From Forficula auricularia (Eukaryota > Arthropoda > Insecta > Dermaptera > Forficulidae), in NCBI GenBank assembly GCA_024734495.1, contig JALMQS010000882.1, positions 216,563 to 280,562 of the forward strand: a DNA stretch of 64,000 nucleotides, in the 5' to 3' direction. A program made the position numbers and the translations under genes. This document shows positions 46,901 to 54,386 of the stretch, piece after piece; position 1 is the first letter of the stretch, and the number at the start of each line of letters is the position of its first letter. The notes beneath the pieces were generated by a model, which ran no database searches, had not been told where the DNA came from, and saw only the letters and a program-made list of their open reading frames with translations.

Positions 46901-48963
46901 TTGGTTTCATCAAAATCGGTAGAGCCGTTTTCAAAATAGAACAAAGATACAAATATATATATATATATATACAATTTTTGCTCGTTTAATAAGAGTAATT
47001 CGAATATTATTATAAGGTATTAATTCGAATATTTTATTTTTCCAGAAACCATTATCAAGAATTGAAATTGAAGAAGTCGATGAATTGACTCTAGAGGATA
47101 AAATATCAGAAATGAGTAAAATATTAAAAAAACCAATTGAGAATCAAGAACAATCTGCATCTTCCAGTAAAGATAATGTTAATATTAGCACAACGGAACA
47201 GCCAAGAATTTATGAAGAAATTCCGCAAATACTAATTAAACCAAAATCGTCATCTGAATTCAGTACCCAATGGAGAAACCTAAGAAATCATCCAGATTTA
47301 AAATATCAATATTTGAAAGTAATAAATAATTTATATTATATTTTCTTTTTAACTATAATTGAGGCGTTCAAAAGCAGAGTGGACCAACCCACAAATCACA
47401 ATTACACTGATGAACAAATTGAAATTTTTTTTCCCCTTTGAACAAAAATAGGTGATTATTTATAATTCGACCCCGCTGAATCCAAATCTGAAATTAGAAA
47501 TGCTGTATCACCTTTCGTTTCCCCCTGATTTTCATTTTTAGTTTTTAATAAAAATTTAATTCCCTTTGTAATAATACTTCGAAATTTTAAATTATTTTTG
47601 TTTGTTTGCTCATGAAATAGGTTTTAAATATTTAAATGAATAACTATGAAATATAAAAAAATTAAAATATACCGGGTGAGTTTTTTATCTTGAGACAGTC
47701 TTATAACTCAAAAACAGTGCATTATATGAAAAAAAGTTTCAAATAAAAGTTTATTTATATCGATGGGGAAACTAAACTACGCTATTGTTTGTCGATCTAG
47801 AACAAGCTTTCAAGGGTATTTCAAGGGCAACTTCTGTTTTTTAAATGAAAACCTATATATTTCTTTACGGATCCTTAATTTTCAAAAAAAACTGAACAGC
47901 TTTCATAAGAACTATTTTTTTATCCGACATCAAATAAACAAAATACATGAATCAATTAAAACTCTAAAAAATAATCTTAATAATTGTTTTAACAATTATT
48001 TAATTTAATTATCAAATAATAATGATTAAATAATTAATTATTAAATCAAAAAGTCACAACAATGAAAATAACTGTTTATAATGATATTAAAACTTCGTTA
48101 TACTCAGATTTAAGAGATTATTTTCTACTTAATAGATCTTTTTAAAATTCTTGTCCTTAAAAAGTTTATTTCTCGTGTCAATCCAGTAGATAGTATATTG
48201 TATTATCATAATAAAAATGGAGCATTTTTTGTTGAAGACAGAATTGAAATGGTCTTAATTTATGGGGAATGTGGAAGAAGTGTAATGGGGCTGCCATTGA
48301 AATGACAAATGGATGCCGAGAATTTTTCTGACAGGGATACACCCTCAAGAGCTTCATTTTAACGTGTTGTAAATCTGTTTAAAAAAACAGAAAGTGTAAA
48401 GGCTACGAAGAAACTACAACAGGCCAAAATTGGAACTGGAATTCATCCAGAAGACTTGGGATACACTCTGGAATGTATCAGAACATTAGTAAATTATTAA
48501 TTTTTATTAAATTATTTATTCATTATTATTTGATAATTAAGTTAAATAATTGTTAAAAATAATTATTTAGATTTTTTTTAGATCTAATTGTTTTAATATT
48601 TTGTTTATTTGATGTCGTATAAAAAATAGTTCTTATGACAGTTGCTCAGTTTTTTTTTGTAGATTATGGAAAGAAATATATAGGTTTCCATTTAAAAAAC
48701 AGAACCTGACCTTAAAATATCCTTGAAAGCTTGTTCTAGGTCGAAAAACAATAGCGTAGTTTGGTTCCCCCTGATATAAATAAACTTTTATTGGAAACTT
48801 TTTTTATATATAATGTAATGTTTTTGAGTTATAAGACTGTCTCAAGATAAAAAAAACTCACCCGGTATATATAGTGCCTGGAGTACCGAGCAATGCTCGG
48901 TAACTTTTTGCCTCTAAATAGCGTAAGTTTCAAATTTCAATTTTTCGAGAAACCGATTGTAAA

Positions 48964-49009
<46 letters not shown>

Positions 49010-49534
49010 CAAGAATTGCTCATTTAATAATATAAGATTTGGGATACTTATTAACATCAAGCGCAAGACACATTCTTTGATTTAATCCTTATATCTTATA
49101 ATTATTTATTTTAAAATAAAATTATTATATTGTTTTTGTTTAATTATTTATTTATTTTATAGCTATTGAATCCAGTAAAAATACCTGAAATATTTAATCT
49201 TTCACTTGAAAGTGAACAGTTTAGTTCAATATTGGAGATTTTAGAAGGTTATTTTATGAAAAACGGGGACAATGTAATCACATTCCTGGAAGGTTTTACA
49301 AAAGTTGAACGATTTATAGCCTTAGTTTTATTTCTAACTGATAAAGACAAACAAAGTAAGTTTTTTTTTTTTTTTTTTTTTTTTTTTTAGTTTATTTTAA
49401 ATATCCATTACATTATGAAATATTTTTTTTTTTCTGTTTTAGCTCTAAACATTCTTTTAGAATATAGTGAAAAATCTTCACATTGTGATCATTTCAAGAA
49501 AGAAGAAATATCTAAGAATTTTAATTTAAATTAA
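34766..49534 (+). CDS. RPAP3: RPAP3/Spag, TPR co-chaperone of the R2TP/HSP90 complex
   Basis: Cytoplasmic co-chaperone that links HSP90/HSP70 to R2TP (RUVBL1/2, PIH1D1) for assembling RNA polymerases, PIKKs and snoRNPs. Nine exons with GT-AG borders total 1440 nt, that is 479 codons plus TAA. The N-terminus MDSALKFQLQVKENAEDTKQ resembles the start of vertebrate RPAP3. An acidic/lysine-rich linker with FDYAAWDKFDVDKA (human YDYEAWAKLDVDRI) follows, then one three-repeat TPR domain (about residues 128-240; FYANRGMCYIKTKEW, YVKAFYRRGLARSQ) and a C-terminal RPAP3_C domain (about 360-475; FSTQWRNLRNHPDLKYQYLK). Human RPAP3 has two TPR domains. This protein has one, like the shorter insect Spag proteins. 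It is divergent from TBK1, and its introns carry LINE, SINE, MITE and hammerhead-bearing repeats. Confidence 0.94.
34984..35097 (+). CDS. RPAP3: RPAP3 exon 2
   Basis: 38 codons, phase 0 at both ends. Lysine-rich, ending SYTFDYAAWDKFDV, the conserved motif upstream of the TPR domain. Acceptor AAATCTAG, donor GTAAGA. Confidence 0.92.
35160..35282 (+). CDS. RPAP3: RPAP3 exon 3
   Basis: 41 codons, phase 0. It begins DKACKDIDKEDDEEEND and ends REKAAYEKDL, which is the start of helix A of the first TPR. Acceptor TTTTAG, donor GTAAGA. Confidence 0.91.
36235..36295 (-). ncRNA. Hammerhead ribozyme D
   Basis: Minus-strand copy: core CUGAUGA (36275-36281), the same GAAGAC/GTCTTC stem II, GAAA (36255-36258), UAUA, GUC (36247-36249). 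Inverted partner of the ribozyme at 36475. Confidence 0.88.
36460..36525 (+). ncRNA. Hammerhead ribozyme C
   Basis: CUGAUGA at 36475-36481, stem II GAAGAC-CAA-GTCTTC, GAAA at 36498-36501, UAUA loop, GUC at 36507-36509. It is the sense-strand partner of the inverted copy at 36247-36281 within one fold-back element, in RPAP3 intron 3. Confidence 0.88.
37360..37412 (-). ncRNA. Hammerhead ribozyme J
   Basis: Core CUGAUGA at 37396-37402, stem II GTC/GAC, GAAA at 37375-37378, GUC at 37371-37373. Stem I CCA/TGG. Inverted partner of the ribozyme at 37481. Confidence 0.8.
37471..37522 (+). ncRNA. Hammerhead ribozyme K
   Basis: CUGAUGA at 37481-37487, GAAA at 37505-37508, GUC at 37510-37512, stem I CCA/TGG. 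One base change in stem II (GCC opposite GAC) weakens this copy compared with its partner. Sense orientation in RPAP3 intron 3. Confidence 0.76.
37662..37708 (-). ncRNA. Hammerhead relic P
   Basis: CUGAGGA core at 37692-37698, stem II TCAAC/GTTGA, GAAA at 37672-37675. The base before the cleavage U is A instead of G, so stem III is mispaired. Probably weak or dead. Confidence 0.5.
37884..37941 (+). ncRNA. Hammerhead ribozyme B
   Basis: Same subfamily as the copy at 20894: CUGAUGA at 37896-37902, stem II GAGGGC/GCCCTC, GAAA at 37919-37922, UAUA, GUC at 37928-37930. The second pair of stem I is a mismatch here (G opposite A). It lies in RPAP3 intron 3 in the sense orientation. Confidence 0.85.
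38130..38660 (-). pseudogene. LINE ORF2 C-terminal fragment with poly(A) end
   Basis: Reads MGSVYRLGALRVISGYRTVS, DDAAYVVASMLPID, EWQERWGLSEKGRWTHRLIP and, after a frameshift, YYLTQFLTGHGCFRAYLDRF plus a CPEC zinc-knuckle. This is the end of R1/I/Jockey-type ORF2. A T-tract at 38130-38150 is the poly(A) of the minus strand. Confidence 0.85.
38785..39640. mobile_element. CCGGGTGAG element, ends lost
   Basis: Homologous to the interior of the three full copies, including the HTH remnant (minus strand [19 protein letters not shown] near 39100). Both terminal repeats are missing. RPAP3 intron 3. Confidence 0.65.
39787..39914 (+). CDS. RPAP3: RPAP3 exon 4 (TPR1-2)
   Basis: 128 nt: GNINFRKNDWIKSIQCYTRA, then FYANRGMCYIKTK and a split codon at donor GTATGT. 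Typical TPR residues G/N at position 8, Y and A are visible. Separated from exon 3 by about 4.5 kb of repeats. Confidence 0.94.
40150..41000 (+). repeat. Tandem CCAAATTTTGTATACATAAT units and flank in RPAP3 intron 4
   Basis: About four diverged units of roughly 100 bp (GTATACATAATC, GGCCCCTAGAAG, AAAATGGGGAGG) of the kind seen inside the Helitrons, followed by GGGGCCAGGTTGTATGGTAA. The same block occurs inverted at 56250-57490. Confidence 0.6.
41089..41299 (+). CDS. RPAP3: RPAP3 exon 5 (TPR2-3)
   Basis: 211 nt: WSKAEADLTRALDLNP, then YVKAFYRRGLARSQSG, LMEAREDFKRCLELD and the capping helix to KELQ. This matches the carboxylate-clamp TPR of RPAP3 (human YTKAYSRRGAAR). Donor GTTAGT. Confidence 0.96.
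41423..41732 (+). mobile_element. tRNA-derived SINE in RPAP3 intron 5
   Basis: About 310 bp flanked by a perfect duplication TATGTCTCGTTC (41411-41422, 41733-41744). The head has pol III box A TGGTCTAATGG and box B GGTTCGATTCC in tRNA spacing. The acceptor stem does not close, so it is not a working tRNA. Unrelated body follows, ending in a short TTTATTTATTTT tail. Confidence 0.88.
41930..42297. mobile_element. CCGGGTGAG element, left half
   Basis: Begins with a degenerate AGTGAGTTTTTTACCTTGAGA end and continues through the AGAACAAGCTTTGAAGGGTA segment. The right half is replaced by a Helitron-like 3' end at 42300. Confidence 0.6.
42300..42436 (+). mobile_element. Helitron-like 3' end with G-rich tract
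   Basis: G-rich tract at 42303-42362 including a pure G run, then ACCGTGCATCGCTCGGT and CCAGGTAC. Its left part replaces the right half of a truncated MITE. Confidence 0.5.
42755..42916 (+). CDS. RPAP3: RPAP3 exon 6 (linker)
   Basis: 54 codons, phase 0. Lysine/glutamate-rich, ending ELIRKPPHLRSK, comparable with the VVKPIDNPPHPGSTKP linker of human RPAP3. Confidence 0.87.
42990..43350. other. GC-richer block of unknown nature in RPAP3 intron 6
   Basis: About 350 bp clearly richer in GC than its surroundings (GCGTGTCCGCGCCCCCCACC, CCGGGTTGGGCGCCACCCGC), with no open frame. It lies about 70 bp before a minus-strand hammerhead. It may be the body of a ribozyme-bearing or other retroelement. 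Confidence 0.4.
43413..43464 (-). ncRNA. Hammerhead ribozyme M
   Basis: Core CUGAAGA at 43448-43454, stem II GTTGC/GCAAC (five pairs), GAAA at 43427-43430, cleavage triplet GUU at 43423-43425, stem I GCCA/TGGC. In RPAP3 intron 6, antisense. Confidence 0.82.
43740..44275. repeat. Inverted pair of tRNA-like repeats
   Basis: Two opposed copies of a repeat with a tRNA T-arm (GCTTGGGTTCGATTCCCAAGC) and the sequence GTTTGGCTAACGGCC. One copy on the minus strand is at 43790-43920, one on the plus at 44110-44240. Probable SINE head, fold-back arranged. Another copy lies at 14765-14865. Confidence 0.6.
44400..44820. repeat. Partial ACCGACTTC element in RPAP3 intron 6
   Basis: Contains AATCATCGAAATCAGTCCAC, AGAACCTCCTCCTTTTTTGA and the end GAAGTCGGTTAAAAA. 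Only one side of the palindrome remains. Confidence 0.6.
45032..45090 (+). ncRNA. Hammerhead-like motif O, weak stem II
   Basis: CUGAAGA at 45042-45048 and GAAA at 45065-45068 followed by an AU-rich stem III and AUC. Stem II pairs only three of four positions (GAGT with ACCC), so activity is doubtful. Similar to the ribozymes at 6893 and 7005. Confidence 0.55.
45351..45918. mobile_element. TA-type element (CACTCACGAGC ends) in RPAP3 intron 6
   Basis: TIR CACTCACGAGCAAAGAAA, TA at 45349-45350 and 45919-45920. Hosts a nested 325-bp element. The apparent open frames at 45470-45727 come from the nested palindrome. Confidence 0.82.
45471..45795. mobile_element. PIF/Harbinger-type MITE nested at 45471
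   Basis: TIR TGCCTCTTCTACACTATG versus TGGGCCCTCTACACTATG, 3-bp TTA duplication at 45468-45470 and 45796-45798. Rich in TTGGCC/GGCCAA motifs. Confidence 0.78.
46229..47003 (-). mobile_element. Helitron-like element, family 1, in RPAP3 intron 6
   Basis: Reverse copy with the hairpin end near 46230-46265, a C-rich tract 46345-46535 on the plus strand, and the start (complement of TTAAACGAGC) near 46980-47003, only 40 bp before RPAP3 exon 7. Confidence 0.57.
47046..47318 (+). CDS. RPAP3: RPAP3 exon 7 (linker and start of RPAP3_C)
   Basis: 91 codons. KPLSRIEIEEVDE resembles human KPLKKVIIEE. It ends EFSTQWRNLRNHPDLKYQYLK, the start of the C-terminal domain (human DFRQLKSSPDMLYQYLK). Acceptor TTCCAG, donor GTAATA. 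Confidence 0.93.
47672..48865. mobile_element. CCGGGTGAG fold-back element in RPAP3 intron 7
   Basis: Intact TIRs and TA on each side. On the plus strand at about 48255-48480 it reads MVLIYGECGRS, DRDTPSRASF and [15 protein letters not shown] in broken frames, a remnant of the DUF4817-type HTH found in insect transposons. Confidence 0.8.
48876..49035 (-). mobile_element. Minimal Helitron-like element, family 1
   Basis: About 160 bp holding only the two ends: the hairpin end (ACCGAGCAATGCTCGGT in reverse) and the TTAAATGAGCAATTCTTG start, joined by an AT dinucleotide run. Immediately upstream of RPAP3 exon 8. Confidence 0.5.
49163..49355 (+). CDS. RPAP3: RPAP3 exon 8 (RPAP3_C)
   Basis: 193 nt: LLNPVKIPEIFNLSLESEQF, then ILEILEGYF and TFLEGFTKVERFIALVLFLT, matching the helical C-terminal domain that binds the R2TP ATPases. 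Ends with one base of a split codon before GTAAG and a long T tract. Confidence 0.92.
49443..49534 (+). CDS. RPAP3: RPAP3 exon 9 and stop
   Basis: 92 nt completing the split codon, then LNILLEYSEKSSHCDHFKKE and stop TAA at 49532-49534. The nine exon lengths add to a multiple of three only with this exon. An AATAAA overlaps the stop, but it is too close to be the likely poly(A) signal. Confidence 0.88.
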
Positions 49535-49919
49535 TAAATAGAGTTTAATTAAAATGTTTAATAATCTATCTGTATAAAAATCAATTAAATTAAATTGTCT
49601 ATAATTGTATGAGTTTTGTTATTTATTTAATTTTAATCATAGCGCAGGCCAAGGAGCTGAACGCTGTATTTACACCAACAATTTCGAGCCACTTTCGAAC
49701 TCCCTGCAGCTTAGAATAAAGTGACCACACGTCCCGATTTTGGCGGGACAGTCCCGCTTTTTGGTGGACTGTCCCGCGTCCCGCCGATTTTTAAAAATGT
49801 CCCGCTTTTTAGAAAATATCTGCATTTCTTATTTTAAATGTACTGTAAAAATATATTACCTACTATTTATTAAGTAATATGGTGAATATAAAGAAATAAA
49901 AAATTATTGGTGTAGGTTG

Positions 49920-51423
49920 TGCAGCGCACATTCTACATAATACTATTCAAACAGCATCTGACTTACTTCCAGTTGATGTTGAAAATATTATTGCAAAAAT
50001 TTATTATTATACTATACAGGAATACAGGGTGCATAGGAAAGTCCCTTTAACCTGAAAATACTTGCGAACGGAGAGTGCTACAGCCACGCAAGTGAGGTAA
50101 CGGTATAGTAAAGCGACTATGCCCGACCTAATGCAAACGACACCAGCGCCCCTAGTGGCGAAATGTGGAAGTTAACCATTGCAAATCGAAAACGAAAAGA
50201 GATAGAGCAAAATTTCCAATTAGAAAGTTTTAGAGCATCAATTAATTAGTACGAAACGATATTTGTTTTACACGGATAAGAAAAATTGGCGCCTTTTCGA
50301 ACATTCTCTACATTAACTTTTTATCACTATGAGACTTAGAGTTTAGTTTACCTATTTTGTTTTTGTGTGTGATGTTATCAAAATGTATTGATGTAAGTAC
50401 ATACTAGTATTTATTCATTAAATTGTGCATATTTCTTCTTTCCTCTGGCTATTCCTTTCAAATATTTACACAAAATGGAGTGCATCGATTTTGGATATTT
50501 TTGGGGTATACAGGCGCCAATTTATCTTATCCGTGTAAACCAAATATCGTTTCGTACTAATTAATTGATGCTCTAAAACTTTCTAATTGGAAATTTTGCT
50601 CTATCTCTTTTCGTTTTCGATTTGCAATGGTTAACTTCCACATTTCGCCACTAGGGGCGCTGGTGTCGTTTGCATTAGGTCGGGCATAGTCGCTTTACTA
50701 TACCGTTACCTCACTTGCGTGGCTGTAGCACTCTCCGTTCGCAAGTATTTTCAGGTTAAAGGGACTTTCCTATGCACCCTGTATATACTGTGCGTGTTGA
50801 AAGTTTGAAGGATTTTTGTGAAAGCGCAGAAATCGAATATAAAAGAATTCTTTGTTACAGCAAAACACGATGGCTAGCTCTTTTACCAGCTGTAGAAAAT
50901 ATTTTAAAAATATACGAACCATTAAAATCATACTTTTTATCACAAGATAAATGTCCAAGAATATTGCAGCTTTTTTTTGAAAATGACACATCACAAATTT
51001 GGCTTCAGTTCATCCACAACCAAGCTACATTATTTCACGATGCTGTGAAAATTATTGAACGGGACAAAATTAATTATGGGAATATGTCAAAAAATCTTTT
51101 GAATATATTAATAATCATTTTCCGAAAAATAATATTTGCGAAAATGATCTTTTTGATGAGGTGTCATTGGTAAAAAGATATGTTACAGATGAAAAAATTA
51201 AATGTTGGTTGTCTGCAAATTTGGAAACAGACAAAAAATGGACGGAGTTATTCCTTCATTTTAAAAAGAATAATATTCCTTATCAAAATATTTTGAAAAT
51301 AGTAGAATTTGCGCTCTCCCTTCCAGGAACAAATGCAGCAACAGAACGTGTTTTTTTCTAGTATCAATAAAATATGGACAACTGAAAAAACGCAGTTGAA
51401 CATTAAAACTTTAAAATCTATTT
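49920..51423 (+). pseudogene. hAT transposase fragment, interrupted
   Basis: Reads CAAHILHNTIQTASDLLPVD, then is interrupted by the MITE at 50025-50781 and continues with ESLKDFCESAEIEYKRIL and YSKTRWLALLPAVENILKIY. After a frameshift near 51110 it continues to the hAT dimerisation motif LSLPGTNAATERVF at about 51320-51360, with another shift after it. Typical zinc-finger-BED hAT C-terminal region. Catalytic N-terminal parts are absent, so it is inactive. Confidence 0.85.
50025..50781. mobile_element. TA-type fold-back MITE inside the hAT transposase
   Basis: 757 bp with TIR CAGGGTGCATAGGAAAGTCC and TA on both sides (50023-50024, 50782-50783). Arms of about 270 bp are nearly identical, suggesting a young insertion. 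Removing element plus one TA takes out 759 bp, a multiple of three. Tc1/mariner superfamily inferred from the TA target. Confidence 0.85.
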
Positions 51424-52048
51424 AAAACAGATTACTATAATGTTTTTTTCAATTAAAATTCTTGTGGTAGATGAGGCTTGTAAAACCTTGAATTTTTTCT
51501 GAAAATTAAATGTTAAAATATAGAAATAAGAAGTAATTCTTTTCTTTCTTAACGAACACAATCCACCAGTCTTCAAGGTTTTACAAGCCTCATCTACCAC
51601 AAGAATTTTAATTTAAAATCTATATTGAGTGTAAAATATAATTTGACCAATTCATGTGAAATATTTCACGACATTTTAATAAATGATCCGAATCTATTGC
51701 AAAGTATTCACTAAGGATCAAAAATATGACCGTGAAAGAAAATCATAATTTTTTTTAAATAAAAAATTTAATTTGATTAAAAATCATGATGTTCAAATTA
51801 TTATTTTTTACAAATATTTTTATAGTTACCAATAATTAATAATAAATACATTTTTGTACAAGTATATGAATGTATACAATAAAATATATATAACTAAATT
51901 GTAATTCTCATTTCATCCCATTTGTCCCGCTTGTCTCAATGAAAATGTGGTCACTTTAGCTTAGAATCTATTTGAAATAGAGAGCTGAAAATATACACAT
52001 GTATTTATGTAATTCATCTTGAAGAGAGTACCAAATTTCAATAATATA

Positions 52049-52937
52049 CCAGGTGTATAAGTTTAAAACGGTGCTTTTATTAAAAAAAAACACATGTTTT
52101 TTTCATAGAAAACAAAATCAAATTTAATCAAAGTATTGGCCCTCACTAGCTACACATTTTTGCCATCTCTCGGACAATTTGTGGATACCATACCAAAAAA
52201 TTCCTTCTCTTTCGAGGCAAACCACTCATCAAGCCATTTTCGGACGTCCTAAGTCGGCTGGTCAGCGAGTGCGTGCCCATCGACGAAAAAAGATGGTAGT
52301 CAGAAGGGGCCAGGTCTGGTGAATAAGCGGCATGGGGTACCACCTCCCAGTTGAGTCTCTCCAAGTAGTTTCGGACTATTGTTCACGTGTACGATGGCGC
52401 GTTGTCGTGGAGGAAAATCAGCTTGTCATGTCTTTGTTGATAATCCGGTCTTTTTTCACGCAGAGCACCGTGCAATTTGATCAGTTGTTGGTGGTAGCGG
52501 GTGGCATTGCACAAGTTTCAACAACTCATAGTAGACGATACCCTGCTGATCCCACCAAACGCACAGCATCGTCTTCCGTCCGAAGCGATTTGGTCTTGGG
52601 GAAGATGTTGATGGTTGGCCGGGATCAACCCACGATTTCTTGCGTTTAGGATTCTCATAATATATCCACTTTTCATCCCCAGTCACAATCCTATGCAGGA
52701 ACGACTTTTTTTGTCTGGCGAGCAAGATTTCATATATGGTTTGCGTCGCTCCATCTGCCTATCGTTCAATTCATGCGGCACCCATTTTCCGATCTTTTGA
52801 ACCTCCATGGCACGTAGGCGCATGGAAATGGTTGGTTGAGTAACACCCAATTGCATTTTTTGCGATTGGGACCAAAAGGGACTGCAATTGATGGTCCTCA
52901 ACGCTCCTGGGTCGATTTTTACGCTTCACTTTTACGT
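52049..52937 (-). pseudogene. Mariner (mauritiana-type) transposase, 5'-truncated and frameshifted
   Basis: Fragments read HRIVTGDEKWIYYENPKRKK, SWVDPGQPSTSSPRPNRFG, MLCVWWDQQGIVYYELLK and SPDLAPSDYHLFSSMGTHSL, all typical of Mos1-like transposases with two of the D residues of the D,D34D triad. The 3' end at 52049 has a CCAGGTGTATAAGTTT terminal repeat after TA. The other end is replaced by a Helitron-like fragment. Several frameshifts make it dead. Confidence 0.9.
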
Positions 52938-52939
52938 GT

Positions 52940-53231
52940 TCTGTGAGCCTCTAGGGAGCTAGAAATACAAAAACTCGGTGCGGGAGAGGAATGCAGGGGT
53001 GGGGGTTCGTGGGTGAAATTCAGGGATGGAGTGGGGTGGAATGGGAGAAAGGGTGCATGGCGGGTGCGGAGGTGTTGTGGTGCGGTGGTGGGGGTTCGGA
53101 GGTGGAATGCAGGGGTGAGGTGGTGGCTGGGTGCGTTGTTTCGGGGGGGGGGGGTCCAGGGGACGTGTACTATATATATTTGTATTTTTTTTAATTTGCT
53201 TACCGTTCATCGCTTGGTGGCTCCAGGTACT
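52940..53231 (+). mobile_element. Helitron-like 3' half with G-rich tract
   Basis: Begins with the shared AGGGAGCTAGAAATACAAAA motif, has a G-rich tract 52980-53160, and ends with the hairpin and CCAGGTAC. It truncates the 5' end of the mariner at 52049. Confidence 0.52.
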
Positions 53232-53285
53232 AATTATTAAATTGAAATGTCACAACAATGAAAATAAGTGTTTATACTGATATTA

Positions 53286-53574
53286 GTGTAGTGAGGAAAG
53301 AAGATTAGAATGGGCCGGTCATGTGGCTCGTGCTCCAAAACTAGGGACATAAAGAACCTCCACGAGAGCTACCCGCCTGGAAGAAGACCACTCAGGCAGA
53401 CCAAGACAAAGATGGCTGGATAATGTCGTCAGAGATCTGCAAGAGCTTCACGTGGGGGTAGGATGGGGAGGGATTGGCCCAGGATAGAGGGATATGGAGA
53501 GGCATCACGCGAGAGGCTCAAGCTCTACAAGGGCGATTTGGCCATCTGAAGTAAGAAGTAAGTAAATAAGTAAG
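53286..53574 (+). mobile_element. 3' end of an RTE-like LINE with target duplication
   Basis: Reads RLEWAGHVARAPKLGT and GRPRQRWLDNVVRDLQELHV, the common C-terminus of RTE-like endonuclease/RT elements. TATAMTGATATTA flanks at 53273-53285 and 53575-53587 form a 13-bp duplication splitting a MITE copy. 5'-truncated. Confidence 0.8.
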
Positions 53575-54333
53575 TATAATGATATTAAAACTTCATTATA
53601 TACACAGATTTAAGAGATTATTTTCTACTTAATAGATTTATTTAAAATTCTTGAGCTTAAAAAAGTTTATTTCTCGTGTGCAGAAAAGAAGGAGTGTACT
53701 AAATTATATTTAATTATTTTTTATTAATTTAATTATTATTTATTATTGTTTCTTGCCTTTTGAGGGAAAGGGGTCTAAGCCCCGGAAAGCACCGCCACCC
53801 CCCCCCACCTCCCCTGATCTGCACCTTTTGACGGGATTTTAAAGAAGAAAGTAAAATATTTAAATTTTTATTTTATTTTATTTTCCTGGCTACAAATGCT
53901 CCGACATACAGACAGACACAACGTTAACCTTTTAATCTGAACCTAAAAATGAATGAATTTTCAATTATTTATAAGCTTTGATCGTAAATTATGGCTATGA
54001 ATCCTTGAGAAATCCATTTTTGTCTTTTTTTCTAAGCAAAACTACAAATATTTTAAGAATTTGAAAAAGGGGGGGGGGGCAGGAAAATAGTAACAGTAAT
54101 ACACAGGTATTCAATGAAAAAAAAAAAGTATTAAAATAAATACATGTTTATTTAAAATAACAAATTAATTGTCAGCTTTGACTATAACAAGAAATAACAA
54201 AGATTTGTAAATATTTTTATCAATTAGATACAAAACTGACTCTCATAAAATGTCAAAACGTTTAATCCGCCATATATTAAAATATAATACGTTTCATTAT
54301 TAATTGGAAATTGTTTTTTGACAAAGAGTGATT

Positions 54334-54386
54334 AAATGGGCCACTGAGCAAGTCAAAATAAATTGACGAAACGTCTGGACCATTTG
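54334..54386 (+). ncRNA. Hammerhead relic L, catalytic core mutated
   Basis: The core reads CUGAGCA at 54344-54350, so the catalytic G8 is replaced. Stem II GTCAA/TTGAC, GAAA at 54368-54371, GUC at 54373-54375 and stem I CCA/TGG are intact. Flanks match the ribozyme at 37481. Confidence 0.6.

Larger units (their letters stand above)
49717..51958 (+). mobile_element. hAT transposon with 8-bp target duplication
   Basis: Terminal repeats TAAAGTGACCACA/TGTGGTCACTTTA, flanked by GCTTAGAA at 49709-49716 and 51959-51966. The interior carries a broken, N-terminally incomplete hAT transposase and a 757-bp MITE insertion. TIRs and the 8-bp duplication are diagnostic of hAT. Confidence 0.9.
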
